64,000 nt of DNA from Enoplolaimus lenunculus (GCA_030248215.1 JASANG010003354.1:1-64000); one strand, 5' to 3'; shown: positions 24,762 to 38,047, numbered from the stretch's first letter. Made by a program: numbers and translations. The notes: a model not told the origin generated them from the letters alone.

Positions 24762-24844
24762 ATTTTTTTATAACGAATAAACCTGGTAAAGCCTAAAAAA
24801 TTGAGCGCCGGCTCTAGCAATATGAGCACAATTTTCTCCCAAAC

Positions 24845-25036
24845 ACTAGCGGATCCAGAGGGGGGTCGTACACCCCTCGTCAGCATTTTTGTGATAAAAT
24901 TAAAGTCCAGACATTACAATTTTTCCCTCACAAATTTTTTGGTGATGAAATGATAAGGTTCATACCTCACAATATTTGCGTTTCATAACATTTGCTAGCC
25001 TGCCCTACCGTCCGAAATTTTTGGATCCGCCTCTAG
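24845..25036. mobile_element. MITE with CTAG..CGGATCC ends
   Basis: CTAGCGGATCCAGAGGGGGG at the left and GGATCCGCCTCTAG at the right. The interior has CATTACAATTTTTCCCTCAC and ATTTTTTGGTGATGAAATGA, shared in diverged form with 18970-19165. Confidence 0.65.
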
Positions 25037-25156
25037 TCACAAGTTTCGACAATTTGGTAATGAAATTCTTCGTATTTCTAAAAAAACTTGTACCCTTCAG
25101 TTAACTGCTATTGCAATTTTGAAAGGTTTTATAATGCATGAACTTTGTAGCGTCAA

Positions 25157-25254
25157 CAGGGTGTAATCCAGATATCCGTTTCCGGTAAAAATCGGTTTTG
25201 TTTCCGATTCCGTTATAAAAATAACGGGAAATCTGCTATTCCGTTTACACCCTG
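25157..25254. mobile_element. Small MITE with CAGGGTGTAA ends
   Basis: CAGGGTGTAA at the left and TTACACCCTG at the right, with the interior ATATCCGTTTCCGGT...CCGTTATAAAAATAACGG. Related ends (CAGGGTGCAACCGG or GGTTGCACCCTG) recur near 5893-5904 and 17070. Confidence 0.75.
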
Positions 25255-26076
25255 TGTCAACATTATGTTTATGGCCTATTTTACTTCACCTCCGGCTGAG
25301 TTTCGATTTTAGAAAAATTAGTTGACTGACGGATTCGGTTGTGTCACCTCCGATTGCACACTGCCTACCACCCTCCTAAAGAAGAAATCGCTTTGTCAGG
25401 GGCCTCACTTGGAATGATTCAGCGTACTTTGTCTTACGGATATCCAAGTCTATACACTGGAAAAATTGCAATTTTGAAACCCGCAATAAATACACCGTGA
25501 AAAAATTCTGGATCCATATCAGAATTCAGTTTTCGGCGCATTGCACATGGCTTGTGTACAACATTGGAACTTCACTGAACAAATGTGAAATTGGATTGCC
25601 GTGCGAAACAATATGGGCAGCCCGTTTGATGGGGACCTCCTTTAAGTGTGTGGGATCCTTGCTGGGTTCCGTGTGAGAGCCCAATTTAAGTTCCAGCGTC
25701 CCTGCCTGCTAAACTAGAAATAAAATGCAAATTAGTAAACCTGCATTATTTTGAAAAAATTATGTCGAAGACACACCACAGAAAAAACATCGACTTCTTT
25801 TACGACTTGGTATACAAACAATTTTGTTTTTTAATTTATAGCCAAGAGGAAGATATGTCGTATTAAAAACTTTTACGCTCAAATAGTTTGAGCGCAAGCC
25901 GAACAAATTTACTGTGATGCATTGAGCAAAACATAACACAATATTATATAAATAAAATCACCACATAACATTACGATTTACGAAATTCCACATAACTCTC
26001 GCTCCAGTTAGCATAATTGCATTGAATCTTTTAGATTTTAGGCTTGTGCTTTCAGCGCTTAACAATAAGAATAACG

Positions 26077-26258
26077 GGCCCATGTATAGAACAGGGCCAG
26101 ATCGTTTTTCGGAGGGGCTATAATAGTCAGTTTAAGCTTTAGACTAATTTGTTTGCTTAGGCTTAGGCTTAGGAATAGGCTCATCCATACGCTTAAGCTT
26201 GGGCTTAAGCTTAAAATATGCTTATACTACTGTTCCGGCCCTGTCCTATACATGGGCC
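26077..26258. mobile_element. TTAGGC-bearing MITE downstream of SARS2
   Basis: Inverted ends GGCCCATGTATAGAACAGGG enclose degenerate GCTTAG/TTAGGC repeats. GAATAACG flanks both sides exactly (26069-26076 and 26259-26266), giving an 8-bp target duplication. Same family as the copy at 24542-24761, in the opposite orientation. Confidence 0.9.
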
Positions 26259-26413
26259 GAATAACGTATATGTTTCGGAAGCGAGTGTTGGTAAAACCCA
26301 AAACATTCACTTGCATCCTAACTGCCTAAATAATGGCTGATGAATGACGGATCCACATGTATAAAAATTAAGGCAAACACAACTACTAGCTTGTAGTACC
26401 AACAACGCAGTAT

Positions 26414-29400
26414 TCAGCGCAAATTAAATGCACTTACAGGCTTAACATAAGTATTAGTTAACGGATTTCTCGAAGGAAACAAGAAATCGCTCCCGAAATG
26501 TGCAACCAATGGTTTTGGAATTGCAACGCAGTTGTTCTGAAACAACACGAATATTTCAGTGATATTTAAGACATCGTGTATAAACTAATGAATTAAAATA
26601 CCACTAATTTGCAAACAAGGCAGTACCCGGCAATCTACTAATCACTGTTGGCGCTTTTATTACAATCGTTTCATACACAGGTCACTACTTGAAATTTTGA
26701 CCAAAAATTATTAAATTCGTAATGTTTTTATTGTATCAGTACGTAAGCTTTCTTTCAAAATCTTTAAAAATTCGGTTGTACATATCCGCAATTTTTTTCT
26801 GTAAAAAAAATTTAAAAAGCGTAGTGTATATTTACATTCCTCAATTGGCAGAAAAATAAAACATCGGAAACTTTCATACTTTAATATTCGTTTTCGTTTT
26901 CCGATTTTTGATCACTATTCGTTTTTTGTTTCCCTTATTTTAGGTATCCGTTTACACCATGATATCAACTGCTAATTTCCCAACACAAAACTTCATTTTA
27001 ATTACATTACCTTTTGAATATGCTGCTCAACCAATGCAATAATAACTCGTGGAACAGCGCATGCAGTACCATTAAGCTGAAACGCCAATCATCAAGCGTT
27101 AGTGAAGATATAAACGCTAGTTATTCGCAAAAAGTAATATTGCAATTTAAAGATGTGATTCTTTCAAAAAATTATTTTTGCTCTGGTTGAATCAATGCAA
27201 ACTGTAGACGACTTCCGGATTACAACTAAGCGATTTATTCTGCGTAGCCAAAAGTCAAAGCCATCTTATTAAATAAAGGTTCTGAAATTAATAAAGTACG
27301 TAATTTTTCTACCATTTAATAGTAAAGGGACTAATGAAAAATGCGCAAATTCACGTGTTCTAAATTTTGGATTAAAATAATATTCAATAAGTTTGGTAGA
27401 TATATAAGCAACAAAACGCCGACACATACAGTATACGGGTATTTGAGTTGAGCACGATGATTTCGATACTTGAGCAACAAGCGCCGACTTTGAAAATCGC
27501 TACAATCTGATGCGCTACTGATCTGAAACAAAATCACAATCCATATGCTTTGTTGCCAGTGACCTGAAACCTAGTTGCAAAATTCCGCTTCGTACTGAAT
27601 TTAGAAATCACTTTCAACTTTTATCAAAATGGGAAATGCTTCAAAACATGTATGAACACCTAGAGAAAAATTGCCTGAAAAGTAGACTGTTCACAGCTTT
27701 TGCACTGTGAAAAACTAAAACTGCTTAACGAAGCGGTAAATTTTAGCAGGCGAACACTGAACTTCTTGCACCACATATAATATCATTGTAATGAACCCTA
27801 CGGGTAGCGCTATAGTTTTGATGACGACCAGTGTCATTCGTCACCCGTACCACGCAGTCCGTCACCGTCCGTCACCCGTCCGGCAAATCACATGTGCCGC
27901 ACTGTGACGGACAACACAGGACGGGTGACGGACGGCGCCGGACGACAAGTACGGTCACGGTCAGAGTTAATGTCCTACCACAATCGAACGCCAATCACGA
28001 GTAACCTGTAATCGCTCGCAAACGCTATCTCATTTGCACGCAACCGCAATCGCATTTGTACGCAACCTCAAAAAATTCGCAAATGCTCGCAATCGAAAAC
28101 GCACTCGATAAAAAACTAACGGGTTGTAGTTATAGTTATGCTAATTATTCTGACTTGTGAAATGAAACAAAATATCAGAAAGTGCAACAAGATCTAAATT
28201 TCGCTGGAACAGGTACTTGTCTGCAACATAAATTCCGGTTTAACAATGCGGAACATATGGAAACAAAATTCCAGTTCCGCAACTAGTAATTCTTTGGCGA
28301 TGATGCGAGGTTTTCAGAGGGGGCCACGAAAAATTTCCTAGTATAGAATTTTTAGTGCTTTTGAAAAATTTTCTTCCATGAGGACGACGCTGTTCGTAGG
28401 GGCGGTGCTCGTTTTTACCCTCTCATGGTCTGCGAAAACTTTTTCGAAAAACTTCAATTCTTCAAAAAAGAAGAAAAATTTACATGCAAGTGTGTTGTAA
28501 ACGAAAACTTGAGATGAAATGTATACAAATAAAAACCTACGCAAAAAACCTGCAAACCTGAAAGCCAACTCGCAGGTGGCTATTTGCATCAAAATGTATA
28601 TGCGCGCCTAATGTGTATGCAAAAGATGTGCGTAGTATTGCATATTACAACCATTGGCGCAGTTCGTATCAATTAACATTTCGGAGGAGCTAGGACAACC
28701 CGATATATTTTTGTATGTTCGAATAAAATCATATAAGGAAGTTTTTTTACTTGAATTGAACATTGTTCATATGGAGGGACCTTACCTTATTAAACATTTA
28801 GAAACATTTCGGGCATGGCCCTCTGTCTGCACCCCTGATTACAACAAACTGTGTTAAAAATTGAAAGGAATGAAAGTGCATACCTACATTGTGTAAAATT
28901 GAAAATTCTTAACTGTCTTTGAAAGCGAATCGTAAATTGCGTTTAAAAGCGCTTCCTAAATCGCGCTCGAAAATGACTCTAAAATCGCTAGTGAAAGCTA
29001 TTGTTTTCGATTGTGATTGAAACGCAGTCGCATTCGAAAGCAAAACCAATCGCGATTTTAAAACCGCCAAACGCAATAAAATGCGTTCAACTGCGATAAT
29101 CGGGACCTCAATTCCAACCGTGACTGTACCGCGAATCCCTGACTTGTCAGAACAACCACACCAAGCAAGTAAAGTTGGAAATGGTGAAACAGCAAAATTA
29201 ATTCCGAATGCAGATTGAACAAAACACCAGTTACCTCGCCAAACATTTGTCGTCCAGCCATCCACGCTTCGATATCAATTTTACGAGCAGCAGGCGCTCC
29301 GAGTTCTTCGCTGGACATTTCCACAATTCTAAAATAAACATACGCGATGATTAGTGTTGTTTAACTAATTTTCTGGAATCCTCATCTGTATCCTCGTCGA

Positions 29401-32400
29401 CAGAAAGTTACAAAAAGATTGATTGCCATGAACATATATAATGTTTTATGTTTGTTCCCATCATTCGTCACCTTGTAGTTTAATGCGTTTTATTGAACAA
29501 CTATTAGTAGTTTTAGTTTAGCCAATAAACTAAACATTTAAAGAATTACTGTAACTTGTTGCATTTAAGAAGACAATAAAAACAAGAGTGGATCATAATT
29601 TTAACAAGAGCGTGCAACTGGGTGCATTCTGCGAATAAAAGAACGCTCCCGGCGCGCATTGTATTTTCGTTCGACTATGAGGAGATTCAGTGCAGCAATA
29701 TTTCGAAGTTGATCTAAGTTGCTCCGATTACAATCTTGAAACCTACATTAACGATGTGTTCCAAGTGGTGACTACAACACCCCTGAAAACATAGCGGGTC
29801 GAGTAAAAACACCACATGCGCTGGTACATTTTGTACCACGCAAATTTTCAAGTAGTTGCATACTCTTGCCTAAGAGTGATTATCATCTATTGATAAAAAC
29901 CACTGAAACCAATATTTACATTCGGTTCAGCAGCCGTCTTTTTGACAGCAAAACCCCCTAGTTACTGTGCTGTGATCCTACATATGTCAACAGTGATACG
30001 CTAAGCCAAAACTAGAAACAAATCCTTATTATGGTGTACCTGAAATGCAAATCAAGATCACTGAACAATGTTTCCTGAATAGCGATTAATTCAGCAAGAC
30101 ACTTTTCGCTTGATAAAGGATCGTCTTCGCATACAACAAACATTTCAACCTAAAACAGCAAACTGACAAAAAATTGAACTTAAATTAATCTAAATCTAGT
30201 ACTCTGCAGAAGTACAAACAAATGGCAAAGAACTAAACTCGTAACGATGCCGCCCAATAGAACCGCTAACCATGCCCAATTACTTTATTTGTCGTACAAT
30301 TTAAATTATTATAACGCATGTGCAGAACACAAATAGAAATTCGGGCTCAAAAACTCAGACATTATTTCGTATTACTGCTCTTCTGGGACGTTACAACAGT
30401 TTAACTTAAACTGGCAGTTGACAACCTGCCAGAGTTGCAACCGAATTCCTGTTCGGGCCGTAACACCACAAAAATTTTATGACTGTTCCTGTTCCGGCAA
30501 AAAATGAATCCTCTTCTCTCGACACTGCTTTATGCAATATAGTTACTGTTGACGCCTCAACACCAGCCCATAGAAATTGGTATCTGTTCTGGCAAACAAC
30601 AACATTATATAAAGGAAATATCGATGCCATAAAGGGAGTTTTTCACTGCTCTACCGTAACAAAACATATACCGCATTCAGTCGCATAATACAGTTTTACC
30701 TTATCAAACTCGTGAACCCGAAACAATCCTGCAGCAGTTTTGCCAGCAGACGTTTCAGGTCGAAAGCAACGACTTTTGGTAACAAACTTCAACGGAAGTT
30801 TGTCACAGTCGATAATTTTATTGGCTAAATAATAAGCTATTCCCATTTCTCCGGTGCCGGATGCACAAAGACGCTGTGAGTCGGAGCTGACGTTCTGAAA
30901 CAAAATGAATTAACATTTATCAACCATTTAGAAAAATCTGGAGTTAAAAAATGGCTTACCAGGGTAGCCAAACTATATACATCTAAAGTACGTTCGCTAA
31001 ATTCTGAGATTCCACACCTCTCGCGTGAAGCATACCACATAATAAACTTTGCATGTAGAAAAACAACAATATCACTAAGTCCCAATAAGGAGATAACCAA
31101 ATGAGATAAGGAACCAACCCTTTTGCAATTTGACAGTTAACACCCATCGATATTTTTATCGAACCTAACTTCACCTTTTCCAAAATCCGGGGACTGCCCT
31201 AGGCTTTAAGCTTACATTATTTTCGTGCGGCGAATCAGTAAAATCAACATCGTACAGAATATTTTTTGCTGTTCGTTGCAGTAACCCGCATCGCTCCGAA
31301 ATTTCTTTTGGCACAATATCTGTAACCACAATTGGTGTGAATTTATGTTCGGTTACCAGTCGAGACAAAGCGTACCTAAATTAAAATTCACATGATTATT
31401 GCTCCACTTATCCTAAAGCACATACCAGAGAAAATATTTTTGAAATATTATAATCACAAAACGTACTTATTTCATTAGTCGACAAGAACATTGTCATAGC
31501 AAGAGTATTACACATCAGTGGCGAATGAATGATTTTTCTGGTGAACGAATATGTATATTCCGAGCTTCTTTCTAATGAACAAAAACTTCAGGACAAGGCT
31601 GGCAGAGATGCACGTCTAATTTTATTACATTTGCATTTACAGAATATCATGTTTCAACAGGCACCGACGCTAGTTTGTTCCTCAAATTTAAAGGTTTAAC
31701 GCTAAAAGAAATTTCACCTCAGCACAGCGAGAAAATGTTACAAATAGTATAAAACGCTTTGTTTACGTCAGAAATCGAAATGATATTTTCAACTACAATT
31801 CTAATAAATCACAAAAGATACGTTGAATCCTGAGTAAACCGCAAACTATATACTAACCTCGCGATGGCACGCTCCAGCCGTGCTAAGCTATCAACAAACG
31901 CATATGCCCGGTCACCGCAGCTATGGCCAAGATTGAATATTGCTAATTTGGCAACTTCTAACGCATGTTCAGCAACTGCGTCCCGTCGTGCAGGTTTCTT
32001 TTTAGTGCCAACCGTCTTAAACCAACGTTCACAACATGTTTTCGAAGATATAAATCCACTAAGTTATTCCGAAAGCGTCTAAATGCACGTCTAAATGCAT
32101 CTTTTACATCGTTTCTCCTGCAATTTCGGGGAGGAATATAAAAAACATAACAATATAATACAAAATCAGCTTCTACTTTAATGACGGTTGATGATTCAGG
32201 CGGACCAACAGGCGTCTTTATGTGCGTTCGGTTTGGTATCAGAGCTGCCTGGTCATAGAATTGATTCCATAAACTTTTCAACTGCTTGACATCTTGTTGT
32301 TTTGAGTTGCGTCTAAAACATTTATGGTAATAAAGTCATTAATGACCGACCGCTTCGTTAACCCTGACACAAAAGCCATTATATCCATCTATCATAACAG

Positions 32401-34211
32401 TATAAAGGTCAGGGGACAATAGGGACACCGATAGTCAGTGGATAGTAAGATTCTTGGCGTAAAATTTAAAACTCGTTAAGTATCAAAAAAATAAGACAAT
32501 ACTTTTATAAGTTTATAATATGGAAAGAAGCGACGCCCTTTAGAGCTAAGAATAAGAAGCAGAACAAAGAAACTAAAGTACATAGACACCAAAAGAGCGA
32601 ATGTCTAAACAGAATGTATGTTTGCATCGAAGACGTAGAGCGTAAGACACGAAACAACTGCTCTCCATCAATCAGGTTGTGTTTTATCTTTACTGTCGGT
32701 AAACCAAATTTCTTGCTGTTTTCTTAACCACTTCTGTTTAACCATTCCGACTGGTCAAACAACGCATCAGGCACATTGCTTTCCATCAGTGAAACATCAT
32801 CAGTGCTGATGTCATCGTCAGATTCTATATTTTGGTTACCGCCACCCGCTAATAAGTTTGGAAACTACGTTATTGTGAAATAATTGAAAAACAAACTAGA
32901 AATCGCTGAAACAATGGCATTTGGTTTGTTTAACTAGAACCTCCATGGGGTTACACTGTACACGGCGTGGTGTGAGGCGTGGAAAAATAAACCGATGTTT
33001 GCGATATAAAATTATCTGTGGCACGTACGATGTAAGTGTTTCTAGTCATTTATGACATCATTTTACGCCGAGCGCACGGCAGAATACGGGTCTGTAGTGT
33101 CTTCACAAAACAAATATGGCAAGACACTTTATCATAATTAGGTGCATTTGCAACTCCACGTAGTAACCTAAGAATTAAAACTATTATCATTGACAATATT
33201 TCCAAAGGTACATATTGGGTTAGCTGTGATAGTTGTACATTTTGCTCTTTGGTTCAGTTAAGTGTCACAATACACGCAAGCTGATAGTAAAACCTGATAT
33301 CAAAAAGCATTCATAAAGTATTGTGTAATTACAGCGGATCCCGAAAATACGACACGAAGCTACGACAGCGCTTGTATAGAGTATGCTTGATATTGAAATT
33401 ATAACACGTTTTCCAAGATTAATTTATAATTACCCATCTTTGCCATTAACTAAATGTTCTTGAATTCGAGCCCATAGACAATGCACCAGATCAATATCTC
33501 CAACTTGTTTTCGATTGGCAATATTTTGTTTAATTTCAGGCACATTTTTTGGATCAAGCAAATAATCGAAATCTAGATCGGGTCTGTTCAAAATCGAGCG
33601 ATCAGTTGAATCTGTTAAAAACCAAACAGCTGCTTAAAACCTGCATTCTTCGAGCAATTTAAATTGCTCTGACCAGAGTTCTTAAGCTGCCTTTATACGT
33701 ATCAATGAAACATTCGTTCTAAAAGGTTTTCTAAACTTAGTTTAGCGACTTGAACTTAAACTTGCAACACGAGGCAACTAGACCGCAAGAACAAGTTAAT
33801 TTCTATAGTCTCTACTACCACGTTTAGGATAATAAGAGGTTGTTGAACGAAAAACACGTAAGGTAGGAATATTAATAGAACCGCTAGTGCTCAATGATCT
33901 AGTCTGCCTCTTTACATCTTCAAAAACAGACGACTGTAGTTGTTATCATTTTTGTACTTTCGCGTTGGCTGTATGAACGTTAGGAAAAGTAGCATATCCA
34001 ACCGCGGCACTATCGTAGAATTTTAAACTTTACACCAGACATTAAGTAAATGCGCAAAAAAATTCCCACCTTCTCCGACACCTTTCGAGCAGCCAGGGTT
34101 GAAATTGCAATGCTGCTGAAAATCAGGGCCGATCGCTCGATTCTTTGCTCCGAAATGATGGCGAAAACATACCACACGCGTTAATCTTTTCAGATAGTAA
34201 TTCAATTTCAT
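26414..34211 (-). CDS. SARS2: Mitochondrial seryl-tRNA synthetase
   Basis: Eleven exons (34211-34082, 33611-33434, 32312-32177, 32015-31858, 31375-31216, 30894-30700, 30149-30040, 29328-29235, 27522-27430, 27076-27011, 26536-26414) close to 480 aa; human SARS2 has 518. The enzyme charges mitochondrial tRNA-Ser with serine. The start [20 protein letters not shown] is Arg-rich and suits a matrix targeting signal. The coiled-coil arm is exons 2-3 ([18 protein letters not shown]). Class II catalytic motifs follow: SGTGEMG, motif 2 SRCFRPET...[41 protein letters not shown] and motif 3 NGTACAVPR. The acceptor of exon 4 (TTTAAG) is weak; others are strong. Introns of up to 1.7 kb hold repeats. The last codons read through a possible GTAAGT to TGA at 26414. 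Confidence 0.93.
27840..27960. repeat. GACGGGTGACGG inverted repeat in a SARS2 intron
   Basis: CCGTCACCGTCCGTCACCCG then TCCGG is mirrored by GGACGGGTGACGGACGGCGC. Probably a folded-back MITE. Confidence 0.65.
29604..29869. mobile_element. MITE with CAAGAGYGTGCAACT ends in a SARS2 intron
   Basis: CAAGAGCGTGCAACT at the left and AGTTGCATACTCTTG at the right. A second copy at 50771-51040 shares the GCGCGCATTGT and TTGCTCCGATTA blocks (the second on either strand). Confidence 0.75.
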
Positions 34212-34310
34212 CGCAGTTCTATGTGTAATTTGCAGACTCTAAATTAAAATTTAATACTAATAAATAGTGGTCAAAATAACGGAAATGGAAGCCGCATATT
34301 GACAAATTTT

Positions 34311-34471
34311 GGCCAATGTATAGAATAATGCCGTAACAGTGCTATAAGCATATTCCTAACCATAACTGCACGGATAAGCCTATAATCCTAAGGAACAAAC
34401 TAGCCTAAAGCTAAAGCTTACTCTATTGCCGTCCGCGAAAAAATAGTCAGCCTCTGACTTTTACGTGGCCC
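34311..34471. mobile_element. Degenerate TTAGGC-type MITE upstream of SARS2
   Basis: The left end GGCCAATGTATAGAATAATG resembles the family end; the right end keeps only GTGGCCC. The interior has CCTAA-rich sequence and the family's AAGCTTACTCTATT block. The flanks CAAATTTT and GAAATTTT match at 7 of 8 bases. An old copy. Confidence 0.65.
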
Positions 34472-34489
34472 GAAATTTTCAGACATTTT

Positions 34490-34635
34490 AGACGACTTTC
34501 GTAATATTTCATATCGAACAACTGCAGCATATCTGTAATCAAAGATTGAGCATAAAATAACGAAATTTCCGTATTTCTATAATTGAGACGGACACCGATT
34601 TTTACCGTAAATGGTCACCCCGTTACATTCTCGTT
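34490..34635. repeat. Dispersed repeat, TTTCCGTATTTCTATAA copy
   Basis: Shares CTGCAGCATATCTGTAATCA, TTGAGCATAAAATAACG and ACGGACACCGATTTTTACCG with 21050-21255. Confidence 0.6.
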
Positions 34636-35746
34636 AATATTGTTTAAGTTCGGAGTTCAACTCTGGTGTGACAGGCCGATTTACCCCGTCAAATCTTTTC
34701 CCCTGAAAAAATTGCCTACACCGATTTTTCTCCCCGGAAACATTTGCCGAGCCATATCTTTCCGCCTGGAAATATTGGCCTAGACATATCTTTCCCCCAA
34801 AGATAAATCTTTTACCCTTCTATGGCAATAGCGTGGCGCTCCTCCACCTTTATCCTGTTAACAAATTTGTAAAATAATCCCAAAAAATGCCGGAACTTCA
34901 GGCAGAAATTTTACCGGAGCCAAAACCAGAAATCGATTTTCTGCGTGCTGGAAAATAAAGCCTGACGCTCGAGCTCAAAGAGCGTCTCACGACTTGTAAT
35001 CTACAGTGTGTATATATACATAAGTGTTGAGCACCGCCCAGCAACACCCCGGTCGTCACCGGCCGGACGGTTAAAAATATTTGTCGGCCGGCCAGTAATT
35101 GCTCATCACAGGAAAAGCTAACAAAATTGTCATCACCAATGTAATATTTTCAATCATATTTATACAGATTTCAATTCTAAAACTTTTAGTTAAAATCTGA
35201 AACTTTGTCTACTGTTAACATTAATGTCAATGTTCAGATTGAATGACTAGTTGAATTATACTTTGGTTGCTCTAGACAGCTTCTGTAGTGAGATAAAGCG
35301 AATCAGATGATCTGGGGTTTATTGCCTTTTAGAAAAATATAGTTAAATGCTTCATTGGAATATATATAAATATTTTTAACAATAATAAAGCGAATAATAA
35401 TCTAATCGGATAATACTCAGATTTTCCAACCGATCAATGAGGATTTTGAAAATTAAAAATTTTATAGCTAGGTTCAACATGAAGTAAATTTAGATTCAAA
35501 TTTTGTTTGTTTGCGATAACTACGTGTTGTGCCTACAGGTTCAGATTTCAGAATGAGTCAGGAGTCATTGCCGCAAAATGTCAGAAATATACAGGTGTAA
35601 TGTAAATAGAGCCGCAGGCAAAATTTTTAGGTGCGGGTGAGCTCGACACAGCATACTTAACTAAACTGATAAGCCCAAACGGTCGAGTTGACACCATAAA
35701 CCACCCTGGTTATGCCCTTGTTTATTGTATATAAACAAATTTACTA

Positions 35747-35970
35747 GGCTACCGCCCGTAAACCCCTGCTATTTCAAGGAACCCTAAGCAAGAAGGGGGG
35801 CGGCCGCCCCCAATCAAACGCACTAAGCGATTCTCACAATAAAAGTGCCAAAAACACAGTTATATACTTTATTAGAAATTTTAGCTGTTCCAGTAAGAGA
35901 ATTAAAATTCCAAACGGAGGGCTGTTGTTGACACCTAAAACCCTCCTGGCTACGCCCTGTCTATTGCGCA
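35747..35970. repeat. Dispersed element with GGGCGTAGCCAGG end, second copy
   Basis: Reverse-orientation relative of 43077-43270: AAACCCCTGCTATTTCAAGG, TTTTAGCTGTTCCAGTAA and CCTGGCTACGCCC. Confidence 0.7.
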
Positions 35971-36069
35971 TAAATCGGCGTGTTTCGATCGGTGGTGCGA
36001 CCCTCAGCGTAACATGGGACAATATTTTGATCATTAAATGTTCCGCCGTATTAACTGCATAAGGGGAGA

Positions 36070-36436
36070 GCAGGATGCAACCGGAGGTGAAAAATACCGG
36101 AGCCGGAGGTCAACGAAACTTGCTGGAGCCGGAGATCACCAAAACTTGCTGGAGCCGGCAGTGAGGCGAAATTATGCAGTAAAAATGATGGTTAAATAGT
36201 TAATTTTATCCGATATCTCCAGTATACACGTTATTAAGTTGTTTGGTTTTATGCTAAAATTCTTTGCTGAAAATTGTGACAAAAGTAAAACGAAATGCGC
36301 TAAACAGATAAATGCTGCAAAATTTGTAAAATTTACTACCGAAATTGCCGGAACCTTCGGCAAAAACTCTACCGGAGCCGGAAGCGGAGGCCAGTTTTCT
36401 GTCGAAGTCGGAGGCAGACCTCCGGTTGAACTCTTG
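36070..36436. repeat. CCGGAGCCGGAGG dispersed repeat, longer copy
   Basis: Begins near GGATGCAACCGGAGGTG and ends CAGACCTCCGGTTGAACTC, so the ends are loosely inverted. ACTTGCTGGAGCCGG is repeated in tandem near 36120. Fragments also occur at 45205-45255, 45722-45775 and 47262-47330. Confidence 0.7.
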
Positions 36437-36584
36437 GTGAGTGATTAGCAATATTTTGGGGCCTTTTCTACTATCCTTCTATCCCGCGTTTCCGCAAAAA
36501 TGGTTCCATTTTGAAAATGTTTTGCATATATTGAGCTTCTCATGACCTCCCCTGGTCATATATGCAAAAAAATTTAATCCTAAT

Positions 36585-36832
36585 TTTGGGAAAAACGCGG
36601 GCGGAAGAAAAGGGAAAAGACCCCCAAAAAGGGGTGCAAAAAAACAAAAGCGGCAAGGCCCAACGCGCGCGGGGGGACGGAAAGGGCCGCCCACCTTGGG
36701 GCGGGGGGCGAAACGGGGAAGTGGGGCCCACAAGGGGGGGCGGGGGGCCGGGAAGCCACCCCCCCAAAACACCGCGGGGGGGGCCGCCGCCGGCAACACC
36801 CCGGGCGGGGCGCCCCCCCCCCTACTGAAATT
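36585..36832. other. G/C-homopolymer block, likely assembly artefact
   Basis: About 250 bp made of G runs and C runs (GGGGGG, CCCCCCCCC) with GGGCCGCC motifs, abruptly unlike the AT-rich surroundings. Long open frames here have Gly/Pro/Arg composition only and no family. A shorter similar block lies at 61735-61780. Confidence 0.6.
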
Positions 36833-36849
36833 TTTCTTGCAAAGTGCAA

Positions 36850-36992
36850 CTGGATAATATATTTTTTCGCTGTGAACAATTGCAGCATATCTGTTTAATT
36901 ACTAAATATGAGCGTAAAAATAACACAATTTTCGTTATTTCTATAACGAAAGCGGACATTAAGTTTTACCCGAAACGAACATCCGAGTACAT
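36850..36992. repeat. Dispersed repeat, TTTCGTTATTTCTATAACG copy
   Basis: Shares TTGCAGCATATCTGTTTAAT, ATGAGCGTAAAAATAAC and GCGGACATTAAG with 21050-21255. It directly follows the GC-rich block. Confidence 0.6.
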
Positions 36993-38047
36993 CCATGACG
37001 GATAATTTTTAATTTGTGTATTGACTGACAGGCCAGCAGAGGTTACTTGCACAACACCAATATACATTAGGCTCTTGTACACTTCCGCTTCGTTTAAAGT
37101 AAAGGCTTATATGAAAAGGTGTAACCAAGCTCTTATTTAACAGTGCTGACAAGAAAGATATACCGTCCAGTTTACAGCTGCATGCTTTCGCTTGTAAAAT
37201 TTACTCAATAAATCACGAATAAACACAACGTACAACAGTTTCTAATGAAATACCGATATAGTTGGAAATTTCTTATTGGACAGAGGGACTCGCGCGCATG
37301 GAAATTTCGGCCCATATTTACGTTTGAGGGCCGTTCCGGTTTCTGGCGGTTCTGTAAAAGAACAGGCTTATATTCTATTTTGCTTTGGCTTACGTTTAGG
37401 AATATACTTAACCTACTTACGGCCCTAAAAGTGACATTGCCGAGTTTTTTTAACTCAATCCATCTCCTACGACTGAATTTTCTAACCCGTTATTTAATGG
37501 ATGCCAGTGTATTGTACCTGAACATGAACCCAAAACTAGATAACATCGTGAACGTGTCGATCAAATACATATAGTTAAAGAACAAAAAGTAACGTTTCGT
37601 CCATAACTGCCGCCTTCACCGCCAAAGTCGGGGATTGAACTCTATTCGGCACCAGAATACCGAATCCCCAACTGTATAATTTTTAAAAGACACACATCAA
37701 GTTGGTATCATCAACTACAGAACAGACGTAGTCCAGACCGTAAAAAGGTAGTTCGCATTAAGCAGCCGGACCGTGCCGTCTGAAGTCCGGACGAAAACCA
37801 CTTCAGCAATAGTGGACCGCGGGCCAGGATTAAAAGCAAATCAAAGCCACTATGATCCACATCCCTAGTATCATTATTTCAAAACACGAAAACGAATTAA
37901 GGTTTCCAGATTCAAAATCTTGTTAAAAAGCTATAGTTATTACTTTTTCGTACGCTAGAGCATGGTCATTGTACAGTATAAATATTCTATTTGACATTCG
38001 TAGACATACAACTTGAACTTTAAAGGTTGATTTTACATAAATAATCG

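Larger units (their letters stand above)
20359..26413. other. Repeat-rich intergenic region between SLC2 and SARS2 genes
   Basis: Six kilobases with at least six separate MITE copies, a TAA microsatellite and a hairpin repeat. A stretch at 22700-22900 is less AT-rich and has a short minus frame (MLRLLLPTVSLLGVKPQK), but no supporting exon or family was found. Confidence 0.5.
34212..38047. other. Intergenic region between SARS2 and PTCD3
   Basis: Filled by a degenerate TTAGGC element, two hairpin repeats, a GGGCGTAGCC element, a CCGGAGCCGG element and the GC block. From 37000 to 38047 I see no gene and only weak TTAGG-like remnants near 37350-37415. Confidence 0.5.

Noticed and set aside
32750-32850. 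Minus-strand peptide [20 protein letters not shown] in a SARS2 intron
   Set aside because: Acidic and transposase-like in flavour, but too short, without neighbours or splice signals that fit; left unannotated.
36479-36888. Pro/Gly-rich open frames on both strands
   Set aside because: Products of the G/C-homopolymer block, with no family features and doubtful sequence quality.
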